Source: Bradyrhizobium sp. C9 (lineage in GTDB: Bacteria > Pseudomonadota > Alphaproteobacteria > Rhizobiales > Xanthobacteraceae). From it: a stretch of 64,000 nucleotides of DNA. The translations under genes and the position numbers were made by a program. Position 1 is the first letter of the stretch. Every line of letters begins with the position of its first letter. Shown in pieces: positions 26,663 through 35,399 of this stretch. The notes under the pieces were generated by a model. The model did no database searches and had not been told where the DNA came from. It saw only the letters and a list, made by a program, of their open reading frames with translations. The stretch is taken from the NCBI RefSeq assembly GCF_002532045.1, contig NZ_NWTG01000004.1, positions 62,001 to 126,000 of the forward strand. The letters are read 5' to 3'.

Positions 26663-27401
26663 CGCGGTACATCACCTTGTGGCGCGTGGTCGAAACCCAT
26701 TCGTCGATCTGGGCTTCGGTCATGAAGTGCTGATCATCGAACCTGTTCCAGTTACTGATGTCAGCCAGGCTCTTCTTCCAGCGCTTGTACGGCGGCTTGG
26801 CCGGCGGACCGAAGCACATGATGTCGAGCACGGACAATTCGTCGGGGATGCCGAGCAGCGGCTTCATCGCCTGCTGCGCCTTCTCCTGCCCGATCGCAGT
26901 CACCCACCAGACGTTATAGCCGAGCGCGGCCGCCGCCAGATGCGCCGACATCGTCGCCGCCGCCACGCTCTGCAACAGGATGCGCTCGGCATTCTCCTTG
27001 TACATCTTGTCGAGCTCGGAGCCGTCGTTGAGGACGGGAAACGCCTTGACCCAGCGGAAGTCGCTGGCGACGACGATGAAGCCTGGGGCCGACGCGAGGC
27101 CGCGATAATCGGGCGTTGGAAACTTCATCTTGAGCCGGGCGCGCGCGACCTGCTCCTCGCGGAAATATTCCGTGATCCTGTTCTTCAAATCCTGATCGGT
27201 GACGGCAATGAAGTGCCAGGGTTGCGCATTGGCGCCGGACGGCGCGTGCCGCGCGGCCTCCAGGATCATGTCGTAATGCTCCGGCGGCATCGCGTAGCTG
27301 GAATCGAACGCCCGGGTCGTCAGGCGGTTCTTCACGACATCCATCAGTGCGTCATATCGCGTGCGATCGGTGTAATCGCGCGCCGCCACAGCTTTCGCCA
27401 T
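26643..27401 (-). CDS. Nitroreductase-family flavoprotein
   Basis: A 252-residue FMN-dependent oxidoreductase. Family signals are the N-terminal phosphate-binding stretch (VVKNRLTTRAFDSSYAMPPEHYDMILEAARHAPSGANAQPWHFIAVTD) and the middle block AAATMSAHLAAAALGYNVWWVTAIG. The first gene of a nitroreductase-marR operon, with a palindrome immediately upstream. The substrate is unknown; members reduce nitro groups, quinones, enones or aromatic CoA-type intermediates. Confidence 0.9.
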   Translation of the reverse strand: MAKAVAARDYTDRTRYDALMDVVKNRLTTRAFDSSYAMPPEHYDMILEAARHAPSGANAQPWHFIAVTDQDLKNRITEYFREEQVARARLKMKFPTPDYRGLASAPGFIVVASDFRWVKAFPVLNDGSELDKMYKENAERILLQSVAAATMSAHLAAAALGYNVWWVTAIGQEKAQQAMKPLLGIPDELSVLDIMCFGPPAKPPYKRWKKSLADISNWNRFDDQHFMTEAQIDEWVSTTRHKVMYRDAENVD

Positions 27402-27414
27402 CGAGGCCTCTCGA

Positions 27415-27436
27415 TATTGTTATGATCATAACGATA
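27415..27436. promoter_or_regulatory. Palindromic operator in front of nitroreductase-marR
   Basis: The 14-base core gttatgatcataac (27419-27432) is a perfect palindrome; extending to 22 bases gives only one mismatch. It lies 14 bases before the nitroreductase ATG, where a bound repressor would block transcription. It is AT-rich within G+C-rich DNA, as MarR operators often are. The neighbouring MarR is the likely ligand. Confidence 0.7.
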
Positions 27437-27553
27437 CCGAAAGCGCGCCAAAGGTCAATGCCCGATGGCAGCGCCGGGCGATCATCTTGACGCGCGGAAC
27501 CGTGCGTCCGCGACGGGCGCCCAAGTCCGGCTAGCTCTGCGATGCCTGAGGTT

Positions 27554-28360
27554 TCAGCCTGCCCGATCGAGCGTCAGGCGCATGCCGTCATAGGCCGGGA
27601 TCACGCCGGCCGGCAGGCTCTGCCGCAGCACCTCGTAGTCGAGGTCGGAATGCATGTTGGTGATGACCGCGCGCTTCGGCTTGAAGCGCTCGATCCACGA
27701 CAGCGCGTCTGCAACGCTGAAATGGCTGGGATGCGGCGCATAGCGCAGGCCATCGACGATCCAGAGCTCGAGACCTTCCAGCGCCGGCCAGCTCTCCTCG
27801 GGGATGTCGTGCAGGTCGGGCGTGTAGGCGGCATCGCCGATGCGGTAGCCGAGCGCGGGAATTTGACCGTGCTTCACGAGGAAGGCCTCGAGCTTCAGCG
27901 GACCGCCCTTCCCTTGCACCGTGTGGCTCTCGCCCGCCTCGATCGAATGCCGGGTCAGGATCGGCGGATAGTCGCTGCCTTCCGGCGAGATGAAGCAGTA
28001 GGAGAACCGCGCCATGATGTCCTTTGCGGTCGACTGGTTGAAGTAGACCGGGATGCGGCGGCGCTGATGCAGCACCACCGAGCGCAGATCGTCGATGCCG
28101 TGGGTCTGGTCGGCATGCTCATGGGTCAGGAACACCGCATCGATGTGCTCGACATCGCCGTCGATCAGCTGTTCGCGCAGGTCGGGCGAGGTATCGATCA
28201 CGACACGCGTGGTGCCGTGCTCCATGGTGCGCTCGGCCATGATCGAGCAACGGCGGCGGCGGTTTTTGGGATTGTTGGGATCGCAGGCGCCCCAGCCGAG
28301 CGCCGGACGCGGCACGCCGGCGGATGAGCCGCAGCCCAGGATGGTCAGTGTCAGCGTCAT
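27554..28360 (-). CDS. MBL-fold metallohydrolase (PhnP-like)
   Basis: A 268-residue metallo-beta-lactamase-fold protein. It has the metal motif HEHADQTHGIDD (HxHxDH-type), N-terminal TILGCGSSAGVPRP and a distal histidine in NMHSDLDY. It resembles the PhnP/phosphodiesterase group, in which a cyclic phosphate ester is hydrolysed. Its ATG overlaps the tatD stop (ATGA), placing it as the last gene of the metG-tatD series. The gene order is widely conserved in alphaproteobacteria. Confidence 0.9.
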   Translation of the reverse strand: MTLTLTILGCGSSAGVPRPALGWGACDPNNPKNRRRRCSIMAERTMEHGTTRVVIDTSPDLREQLIDGDVEHIDAVFLTHEHADQTHGIDDLRSVVLHQRRRIPVYFNQSTAKDIMARFSYCFISPEGSDYPPILTRHSIEAGESHTVQGKGGPLKLEAFLVKHGQIPALGYRIGDAAYTPDLHDIPEESWPALEGLELWIVDGLRYAPHPSHFSVADALSWIERFKPKRAVITNMHSDLDYEVLRQSLPAGVIPAYDGMRLTLDRAG

Positions 28361-29148
28361 GCAGCAACCTTCGGCGCCGGCACCTTGGAGAACAGCCGGA
28401 AGAAGTTTTCGGTGGTCTGCCGCGAGATCTCCTCCAGCGAGACGCCCCGGGTTTCGGCGAGCACCTTGGCGACCTCGACGACGTAGGACGGCTCGTTGCG
28501 CTTGCCGCGGAATTTGCCGGGCGCAAGGTACGGCGCATCGGTCTCGACCATGATGCGGTCGGCCGGCAGCTCGGCTGCGAGCGCGCGCAGGGCCTCGGAC
28601 TTCTTGAAGGTCAGAATGCCTGTGAACGAGATCGACAGCCCAAGCCCAATCGCCTTCATCGCCAGCTCGCGGCCGCCGGTGTAGCAGTGCAGCACGGCCT
28701 TGAACGGGCCCTTCGCGACTTCGTCCTCCAGGATGCGGCCGCAATCCTCATCCGCTTCCCGGGTATGGATGACGAGCGGCAGGCCGGTTTCGCGGGCCGC
28801 GGCGATGTGCGCACGAAAGCCGCGCTCCTGGGCCTCGCGCGAACCGTGCTCGTAGAAATAGTCGAGCCCCGCCTCGCCGAGCGCCACGACTTTCGGATGC
28901 TTGGTGAGCTCGATCAGTTCGCTGGCCGGGATGCCGTCCTCTTCGTCGGCGTGATGCGGATGGGTGCCGACCGAGCAGTAAACGTCGGGAAACCGCTCCG
29001 TGATTGCAAGCAGGCCGCCGAGCCGCTTCACCCGGGTCGAGATCGTGACGATGCGGCGGATCCCGGCCGCTTCGGCGCGCCCGACGATCCCGTCGAGATC
29101 GTCGGCGAAATCAGGGAAATCGAGATGGCAGTGACTGTCGACCAGCAT
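28357..29148 (-). CDS. tatD: TatD-family deoxyribonuclease
   Basis: A 263-residue metal-dependent hydrolase. It shows the TatD signatures: MLVDSHCHLDFPDF (two metal histidines), VGTHPHHADE, ALGEAGLDYFYE, LPLVIHTREADED, LHCYTGG and MVETDAPYLAP. Members are 3'-5' exonucleases/DNases used in DNA repair and debris clearance. It starts 14 bases after metG, and its stop overlaps the MBL gene. Confidence 0.95.
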   Translation of the reverse strand: MLVDSHCHLDFPDFADDLDGIVGRAEAAGIRRIVTISTRVKRLGGLLAITERFPDVYCSVGTHPHHADEEDGIPASELIELTKHPKVVALGEAGLDYFYEHGSREAQERGFRAHIAAARETGLPLVIHTREADEDCGRILEDEVAKGPFKAVLHCYTGGRELAMKAIGLGLSISFTGILTFKKSEALRALAAELPADRIMVETDAPYLAPGKFRGKRNEPSYVVEVAKVLAETRGVSLEEISRQTTENFFRLFSKVPAPKVAA

Positions 29149-29162
29149 GACTTTCGAACCGC

Positions 29163-31166
29163 TCACTCGGTCTTCGGTTCCACGTAGCGCGGAAACACGC
29201 CGACCGGCGCCGGCAGGACGGTACCCGGCTTGATCCGCTCCGCGATCGCCGTGAAGCTGCGCGCATCCGCAGGGATTCCGAGGCTGTCGAGCATCTTGCC
29301 GCAGGACTCCGGCATCACGGCCTGCGCCATGATCGCGATCTGGCGCACCACTTCGGCGGTGACATACAGCACCGTCTTCTGGCGCGCCGGATCGGTCTTT
29401 GCCAGGGCCCACGGCGCCTCGCCGGCAAAGTAGCGGTTGGCCTCTGCGACCACGGCCCAGACCGTGTTGAGCCATTGATGGATCTGTTGCGTCGCCATCG
29501 CGGTCCGCGACGTCTCCAGCATGGCGTCGGCCTGCGCCAGGATCGCCTTGTCGTTGTCGCTGAACTCGCCGGGCTCCGGCAGCACGCCGCCGAGCTGCTT
29601 GGCGATCATCGACAGCGAACGCTGGGCGAGATTGCCGAAATCATTGGCGAGGTCGGCATTGATGCGTGCGACGATGGCCTCGTGGTTGTAGTTGCCGTCC
29701 TGGCCGAACGGCACCTCGCGCAGGAAGAAGTAGCGCACCTGGTCGACGCCGTACTGATTGGCAAGATTGAAGGGATCGACCACGTTGCCGACCGACTTCG
29801 ACATCTTCTCGCCCCTGTTGAACAGGAAGCCGTGCGCATAGACGCGCTTCTGCAAGGGGATGCCTGCCGACATCAGGAAAGCCGGCCAGTACACCGCGTG
29901 GAAGCGGATGATGTCCTTGCCGATGATGTGGACGTCGGCCGGCCAGTAGCGCCAGCGCTTGTCGCTCTCGTCGGGATAGCCGACGCCGGTGATGTAGTTG
30001 GTCAGCGCGTCGACCCAGACATACATCACGTGCTCGGGATCATCAGGGACCTTGACGCCCCAGTCGAAGGTCGTGCGCGAGATCGAGAGGTCCTTCAGCC
30101 CACCCCGCACGAAGCTCATGACTTCGTTGCGGCGAGAATCCGGGCCGATGAAATCGGGCTGGCTCTCGTACAGATGCAAGAGCTTGTCCTGGTAGGCCGA
30201 GAGCTTGAAGAAATAGCTCTTCTCCTCGACCCATTCGACCGGCGTACCCTGCGGGCCGCGGCGGACATTGTCTTCACCGACCGCAGTCTCATCCTCGGCG
30301 TAGTAGGCCTCGTCGCGCACCGAATACCAGCCGGCGTAGGCGTCAATATAGATGTCGCCATTGTCCTGCATGCGGCGCCAGATTTCCTGCACCGACTTGT
30401 GGTGCGCGGGCTCCGAGGTGCGGATGAAACGGTCGAACGAGACGTTGAGCCGTTCGTCCATCTCCTTGAAGCGCGCGGCGTTGCGGGTGGCGAGATCGTA
30501 CGGCGTCATCCCCTCGCCGGCCGCGGTCTGGATCATCTTCTGTCCATGCTCGTCGGTGCCGGTCAGGAAGAACACGTCCTTGCCGTCGAGCCGCTGGAAG
30601 CGCGCCAGCGCATCGGTCGCGATCGCCTCATAGGCGTGGCCGATATGCGGTTGGCCGTTCGGATACGCGATCGCGGTGGTGATGTAGTAGGCGTTGCCGC
30701 GGTCCGCGGCAGGTGCCGGGACGGACGCGCGCGCAGCGCCGGTCGCGGCGGGTTTGGGTTGCCTGGGCGCGCGGACAACTGCCGCCTTCGGTGCCTTCTC
30801 GGCAGCCGGAGCTTTCGGCGCAGCCGGCTTGCTTGCGGCCGGAGCAACGGCCGCCGCGGCGGCCTTCTTCGGCGCAGCTTTGGTGGGCTTCGTGACAACC
30901 TTCTTGGCCGTCTTCTTCGCAACCTGCTTGACGGCCTTTTTGGCGACCTTCTTCGCTGCCGACTTCTTGGCGCCTGTCTTGGCCTTGGCGCCCTTGGCGC
31001 CTGTCTTGGCCTTGGCGGCTTTCTTCGTCTTCTTGGTGACGCGCGCACCCTTCCGGGTCTTGGCCGCGCGCGATTTCGCAATGGCCTTCCTGGTCGCGCG
31101 AGCGGGCGATGCCTTCTTCGTCTTCTTGGCCTTTTTCGACGATTTCTTGTTAGCGGTCGCCACCAC
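29163..31166 (-). CDS. metG: Methionyl-tRNA synthetase with a histone-H1-like N-terminal tail
   Basis: A 667-residue protein. From about residue 158 it is an ordinary class I MetRS of alphaproteobacterial type: [18 protein letters not shown] (HIGH signature), the connective domain without zinc cysteines, WVDALTNYI and [10 protein letters not shown] (KMSKS). Residues 1-157 are an added tail, very rich in Lys and Ala with KKAxK repeats, with no Asp or Glu before residue 123, turning Ala/Pro-rich towards the core. The start is GTG (two GTGs in a row) with aaagga upstream, and there is no Met near the core start, so the tail should be translated. It is co-directional with holB upstream and tatD downstream. 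Confidence 0.95.
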   Translation of the reverse strand: MVATANKKSSKKAKKTKKASPARATRKAIAKSRAAKTRKGARVTKKTKKAAKAKTGAKGAKAKTGAKKSAAKKVAKKAVKQVAKKTAKKVVTKPTKAAPKKAAAAAVAPAASKPAAPKAPAAEKAPKAAVVRAPRQPKPAATGAARASVPAPAADRGNAYYITTAIAYPNGQPHIGHAYEAIATDALARFQRLDGKDVFFLTGTDEHGQKMIQTAAGEGMTPYDLATRNAARFKEMDERLNVSFDRFIRTSEPAHHKSVQEIWRRMQDNGDIYIDAYAGWYSVRDEAYYAEDETAVGEDNVRRGPQGTPVEWVEEKSYFFKLSAYQDKLLHLYESQPDFIGPDSRRNEVMSFVRGGLKDLSISRTTFDWGVKVPDDPEHVMYVWVDALTNYITGVGYPDESDKRWRYWPADVHIIGKDIIRFHAVYWPAFLMSAGIPLQKRVYAHGFLFNRGEKMSKSVGNVVDPFNLANQYGVDQVRYFFLREVPFGQDGNYNHEAIVARINADLANDFGNLAQRSLSMIAKQLGGVLPEPGEFSDNDKAILAQADAMLETSRTAMATQQIHQWLNTVWAVVAEANRYFAGEAPWALAKTDPARQKTVLYVTAEVVRQIAIMAQAVMPESCGKMLDSLGIPADARSFTAIAERIKPGTVLPAPVGVFPRYVEPKTE

Positions 31167-31265
31167 GGAATCCTTTGCAGATCGAAACGAGATTGTCGGG
31201 AGTGTTGTCGGACAGGTGTTTTCGGACGGATGTGTTGTAAGACGAATTGTTTTCAGATTTGGCGT

Positions 31266-32306
31266 CTATCGGGTCGCGTCCGCGAGCATCGAAAACACCG
31301 AGAAAACCAGCGGCTTGCGCTCCAGATTGTAGGCTTCGGTATCGCGCGCGGCGCGGACGATCTTTTCCCATACCTCCGCCAGCCGTGCAAGGCGCGGCAG
31401 ATTGGCATTGGCATCGCCGGTTCGCATGCGCTCGCTCATCCAGCGATCGATGCCGTCAATGAAGGCCGCAAGCGCAACGCGGTCGCTGGTGCCGAGCGCA
31501 TCGCCAAGCGCGTGCAGCTCACGCGGATCGACGTTCGGAAGCGTTGCCAGCAGCGCTGCGGTACGCTGCTGCAGCTTGAGCGCGTCGCCGCCGAGCAGCG
31601 ACAGCGCCCGCCCGACGCTGCCCTCGGACACTGCCGCAGCTTCCGCCAGCGCAGGATCGTCGGGTGCAATGTCGGTTGCGGTCGCGGCCGCGCGCACCAC
31701 ATCGTCCGTCTCCAGTGGCCGCAGCAGCAGTTTGCGGCAGCGGGACAGAATGGTCGGCAGCACCCGTGATGGCGCGTGGCTGACCAGCAGGAACAGCGAC
31801 TGCTGCGGCGGCTCCTCGAGGATCTTCAGCAGTGCATTCGCGGCATTGGGATTGAGTTCATCGACGGTGTCGACGATGCAGACGCGCCAGCCGTCGACCG
31901 CTGCGGTCGAGCCGAAGAACGAGATCGTCTCGCGCGTCTCGTCGACCGTGATCACGGTGCGCATCACGCCGCGATCGTTGAGGCCGCGCTCCAGCACCAA
32001 CAGGCCGCCATGCGCGCCTGCCGTGATCTGCCGCGCCACCGGATCGGACGGATCAACCCGCAGCGTCGGCGCCGCCTGAACCTGGGACGACTTCGGATTG
32101 CGGAACGCCAGCACGAACCGCGCCATGCGATAGGCCAGCGTTGCCTTGCCTATGCCCTGCGCGCCGCCGATCAGCCAGGCATGCGGAATTCGACCGCTGC
32201 GATAGGCATCGAGCAGTGCGGTCTCCGCCTCGCGATGCCCGAACAGATCGGGGGTTTCGCGCGGGTGGCGAGCGGGGCTCTCCTGTTCGACCTTGCGAGC
32301 GCTCAT
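31266..32306 (-). CDS. holB: DNA polymerase III subunit delta'
   Basis: A 346-residue clamp-loader subunit. It has an AAA+ fold with a Walker-A-like motif (GGAQGIGKATLA), the VDTVDELNPNAANALLKILEEPP block and the sensor motif LSRCRKL. The start MSARKVEQ overlaps the tmk stop (ATGA), so translation is coupled. The tmk-holB pairing is standard across bacteria. The frame is open further upstream but without similarity. Confidence 0.95.
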   Translation of the reverse strand: MSARKVEQESPARHPRETPDLFGHREAETALLDAYRSGRIPHAWLIGGAQGIGKATLAYRMARFVLAFRNPKSSQVQAAPTLRVDPSDPVARQITAGAHGGLLVLERGLNDRGVMRTVITVDETRETISFFGSTAAVDGWRVCIVDTVDELNPNAANALLKILEEPPQQSLFLLVSHAPSRVLPTILSRCRKLLLRPLETDDVVRAAATATDIAPDDPALAEAAAVSEGSVGRALSLLGGDALKLQQRTAALLATLPNVDPRELHALGDALGTSDRVALAAFIDGIDRWMSERMRTGDANANLPRLARLAEVWEKIVRAARDTEAYNLERKPLVFSVFSMLADATR

Positions 32307-32989
32307 GCGGGAGTGTCTGCGGTGAGCGTTGCGCGCAAATGCTCGCGCAGCGCGGCCCATATCCGCGCCGCGACCGTGTCCGGATCGGCGGTCGCGTCGA
32401 TCAGCACGCAGCGCTGCGGATCGTCAGCCGCGATCCGGCGGTAGGCGTCGCGCAAATCCTGATGGAACTTGAGGCCCTCGGCCTCGAAACGATCCGCCGT
32501 GGCGTTGCCGCGGCGCAGAGCGGCGCGTTGCAGTCCGACCTCGACCGGCACATCGAGGATGAAAGTCAGGTCAGGCTTCAGATCGCCGATGGTGACGCGC
32601 TGCATGGCGTTGACGAGGCCGGGCGACACCTGCCCGAGCTGGCCCTGATAGGCGCGCGTGGAATCGAAGAAGCGATCGCACAGCACCCAGATGCCCTGGT
32701 TGAGTGCCGGCAGGATCACGGTGCGGACATGGTCGTCACGCGCGGCGGCAAACAGCAGCGTCTCGGCTTCCGGCCCGAGCAGCTTGCCCATCCCCGACAG
32801 CACGAGGTGACGGATGATCTCGGCCCCGGGCGAGCCGCCGGGCTCGCGGGTGACGATCGCGCGCAGCTTGGCGGCATCGAGCCGTTCGGCGAGCTTGCGG
32901 ATCTGGGTCGATTTCCCGGATCCCTCGCCGCCTTCAAAGGTGATGAAGCGACCGCGCAAGCTCGGCCGTTGGACTGCTGCTTCCGCCAT
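32303..32989 (-). CDS. tmk: Thymidylate kinase
   Basis: A 228-residue dTMP kinase. It has the P-loop (FEGGEGSGKSTQI), the REPGGSPGAE substrate loop (DRX partner) and CDRFFDSTRAYQG. The enzyme makes dTDP for DNA synthesis. Only one base separates it from the carboxypeptidase gene upstream, and it overlaps holB downstream. Confidence 0.97.
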   Translation of the reverse strand: MAEAAVQRPSLRGRFITFEGGEGSGKSTQIRKLAERLDAAKLRAIVTREPGGSPGAEIIRHLVLSGMGKLLGPEAETLLFAAARDDHVRTVILPALNQGIWVLCDRFFDSTRAYQGQLGQVSPGLVNAMQRVTIGDLKPDLTFILDVPVEVGLQRAALRRGNATADRFEAEGLKFHQDLRDAYRRIAADDPQRCVLIDATADPDTVAARIWAALREHLRATLTADTPA

Positions 32990-32990
32990 G

Positions 32991-34250
32991 TCAGAGCTTC
33001 TCGACCCCTGCGCGGAACATTCCGATCACAAGCTCCTGGGCGCCGTCGAGGGCGCGGCGCATCGTCGATCCCGTACCGACGGCATCCGCCGCGAACACCG
33101 GCGTCTCCATCGCGACATTGCCGCCGCGCCAGACCCGGACGACGCCGATCTGCTGGCCGGCGGTGATCGGCGCCTTGACTGGTCCGCTATAGATGACGCG
33201 CGCGAGCAGCTTGTCGTTGCCGTTCTTCGACACCATCACCTTGATCGGATCGGGGCTGACCAGCTTGACCGAACGGCTCTCGCCGCCGAATACCCGGGCG
33301 TAGCCGACCGGCTGATTGGCCGCGATCAGGACCCGGGTCTCAAAGCTGCGGAACCCCCATTCAAGCATCTTCTTGGCTTCGGTGGCGCGGTCTTCGGAAT
33401 CCTCGAGGCCGTTGACCACGACGATCAGCCGCGTGTCGTTCTGCACGGCCGAGCCGACCATGCCGTAGCCGCCTTCCTTGGTGTAGCCGGTCTTCAACCC
33501 GTCGGCGCCGGGTAAAGCGTTCAGCAGCGGATTGCGGTTCTGCTGGCGGATCTTGTTCCAGGTGAATTCCTTCTCGCCGAACAGCTTGTACCTGTCGGGA
33601 TAGGCCTGGATGATGTGGCGCGCCAGGATCGCGAGTTCCCGTACCGTCATCTTGTTGGTCGGGTCGGGCAGCCCGTTGGAATTGCCGAAGGTCGACTTCG
33701 TCATGCCGAGCTCGCGGGCGCGCTTGGTCATGAAGTCGGTTGCAAACGTATGCTCGTTACCGGCAATGCCTTCGGCGAGCGCGATGCAGGCGTCGTTGCC
33801 GCTCGGGATGATGGCGCCGTGCAGGAGGTCGTCGACCGAGACCTTGCTGTTGATCGCCGCGAACATCGTGGAGGTTCCGGACGGCGCCCCGCCCCGCCGC
33901 CAGGCGTTCTCGCTGATGCGGTACTCGTCGGTCAGCTTGATATCGCCCTTCTTGATGGCGTCGAACACCACCTCGGCCGTCATCAGCTTCATCATGCTGG
34001 AGGGCGCGCGCAGCTCATCGGCGTTCTTCTCGAACAGCACGCTGCCCGAGGAGGCCTCGACCAGGATCGCGGTCGGCGCATCGCCGTCGAATCCGCCCTC
34101 TTCCTTCTTCGCGCCCTGGACGCTGTTGTTGGCGGCATAGACCACCCCGCCGCAGCCGATCGCCAGCGCGACGGCGGCCGCGACCACGCCACGCCAGCCA
34201 CGCCCGGCGCGAGCGAACAACGTGCGGGGAATTGCGGTCTGGGCTGCCAT
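32991..34250 (-). CDS. D-alanyl-D-alanine carboxypeptidase (PBP5/DacF type)
   Basis: A 419-residue penicillin-binding protein. A signal-anchor-like segment (residues 20-40) leads into the peptidase S11 domain with SxxK (S85-M-M-K88), SGN (IIPSGNDAC) and KTG (DGLKTGYT), followed by the C-terminal PBP5 domain and an amphipathic end suitable for membrane attachment. It trims peptidoglycan pentapeptides. The start is MAAQTAIP; the frame is open 17 codons upstream. First gene of a dac-tmk-holB-metG-tatD-MBL series. Confidence 0.94.
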   Translation of the reverse strand: MAAQTAIPRTLFARAGRGWRGVVAAAVALAIGCGGVVYAANNSVQGAKKEEGGFDGDAPTAILVEASSGSVLFEKNADELRAPSSMMKLMTAEVVFDAIKKGDIKLTDEYRISENAWRRGGAPSGTSTMFAAINSKVSVDDLLHGAIIPSGNDACIALAEGIAGNEHTFATDFMTKRARELGMTKSTFGNSNGLPDPTNKMTVRELAILARHIIQAYPDRYKLFGEKEFTWNKIRQQNRNPLLNALPGADGLKTGYTKEGGYGMVGSAVQNDTRLIVVVNGLEDSEDRATEAKKMLEWGFRSFETRVLIAANQPVGYARVFGGESRSVKLVSPDPIKVMVSKNGNDKLLARVIYSGPVKAPITAGQQIGVVRVWRGGNVAMETPVFAADAVGTGSTMRRALDGAQELVIGMFRAGVEKL

Positions 34251-34412
34251 CGGCGATGTCCTGAAAGACTGCGTTCTAACAGCTGGAAGTATCGCAAACA
34301 ACTGAGGTTTCGCCGCTTGTGCACGGTCGGCCGGATTGCCCGCTGCGCTGAACGCCCGTATCTTTGGAACCAGCTAACGACAGCAGAACCGGCAAACAAG
34401 GCGGAAACGCGA

Positions 34413-35348
34413 ATGTCATCCTCCCGCACCATTTCCGCCAACGGCATCGACATGTTCGTGCGCGAGGCCGGGCAAGGCCCACTGGTCGTGCTCTGCCATG
34501 GCTGGCCGGAACTGTCCTACTCATGGCGGCACCAGATCGCAGCACTCGCCGCGGCAGGCTTTCGGGTCGCAGCCCCCGACATGCGCGGCTTCGGCCGGAC
34601 CACCGCACCGGCGGATGTCGGCGCCTACACGATCTTCGATACCGTCGGCGACATGGTCGCACTGGTCGCCGCGCTCGGCGAACAGAAGGCAATGGTTGTC
34701 GGTCACGATTGGGGCGCGCCGGTTGCCTGGCACGCGGCCCTGTTCCGCCCTGACATCTTCACCAAGGTCGCGGGGCTCAGCGTGCCGCCGCCGTTCCGCG
34801 GCCGCGGCCGTCCGCTGCAAACCCTGCGCGAGAGCGGTATCACCAATTTCTATTGGCAATACTTCCAGCCATCAGGCGTGGCGGAGGCCGAGTTCGAGCA
34901 CGATATCGCCCATACCATGCGGCTGGTGCTCGGGCGCGGCGTCTCCGATCCGAGCTCGATGTTCGTCGACGAAGCCAAGGGCTTCCTCGGCAAGCTGCCG
35001 ACCGGAATGCCGCTGCCGGCCTGGCTCACCGAGGCCGACATCGCCGAATTCGCCGAAGGTTATCGGCAGTCCGGCTTCCGCGGCGGCCTGAACTGGTACC
35101 GCAACCTCGATCGCAACTGGGAGCTGACCGCGCCCTGGCAGGATGCGCAGATCCATCAGCCGTCGCTGTTCATCGCCGGCTCGAACGATTCGGTGATTAC
35201 CGGGCTGATCGGCGCGAAGCGCGTCGCGGACATGGAGCGCGTGCTGCCGAACCTGCGGCAGAAGCTGATCATCGAGGGCGCCGGCCACTGGATCCAGCAG
35301 GAGCGCCCGGACGAGGTCAACGCGGCGCTGATCGCATTTCTGAAATGA
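34413..35348 (+). CDS. Epoxide-hydrolase-like alpha/beta hydrolase
   Basis: A 311-residue alpha/beta hydrolase. It has the oxyanion motif HGWPE, the nucleophile Asp99 in VVGHDWGAPVAW, a late acidic residue in SNDSV and the catalytic His in GAGHWIQQE, as in epoxide hydrolases. No signal peptide is seen. It is transcribed away from the carboxypeptidase gene and stands alone on the plus strand within an otherwise leftward block. The substrate is unknown. Confidence 0.9.
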   Translation: MSSSRTISANGIDMFVREAGQGPLVVLCHGWPELSYSWRHQIAALAAAGFRVAAPDMRGFGRTTAPADVGAYTIFDTVGDMVALVAALGEQKAMVVGHDWGAPVAWHAALFRPDIFTKVAGLSVPPPFRGRGRPLQTLRESGITNFYWQYFQPSGVAEAEFEHDIAHTMRLVLGRGVSDPSSMFVDEAKGFLGKLPTGMPLPAWLTEADIAEFAEGYRQSGFRGGLNWYRNLDRNWELTAPWQDAQIHQPSLFIAGSNDSVITGLIGAKRVADMERVLPNLRQKLIIEGAGHWIQQERPDEVNAALIAFLK

Positions 35349-35399
35349 TCAGGCCAAAAGCTTGATTCGCCACCGCTTGATTTCAGTAAGTGGCTTGAC

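Noticed and set aside
30696-31166. The Lys/Ala tail of MetRS as a separate or non-translated region
   Set aside because: The frame is continuous, the only credible start with a ribosome-binding site is upstream of the tail, and no start codon is near the core.
33615-35348. Long start for the epoxide-hydrolase-like gene (577 residues)
   Set aside because: The additional 266 codons are antisense to the carboxypeptidase gene; hydrolases of this family start near MSSSRTISANG.
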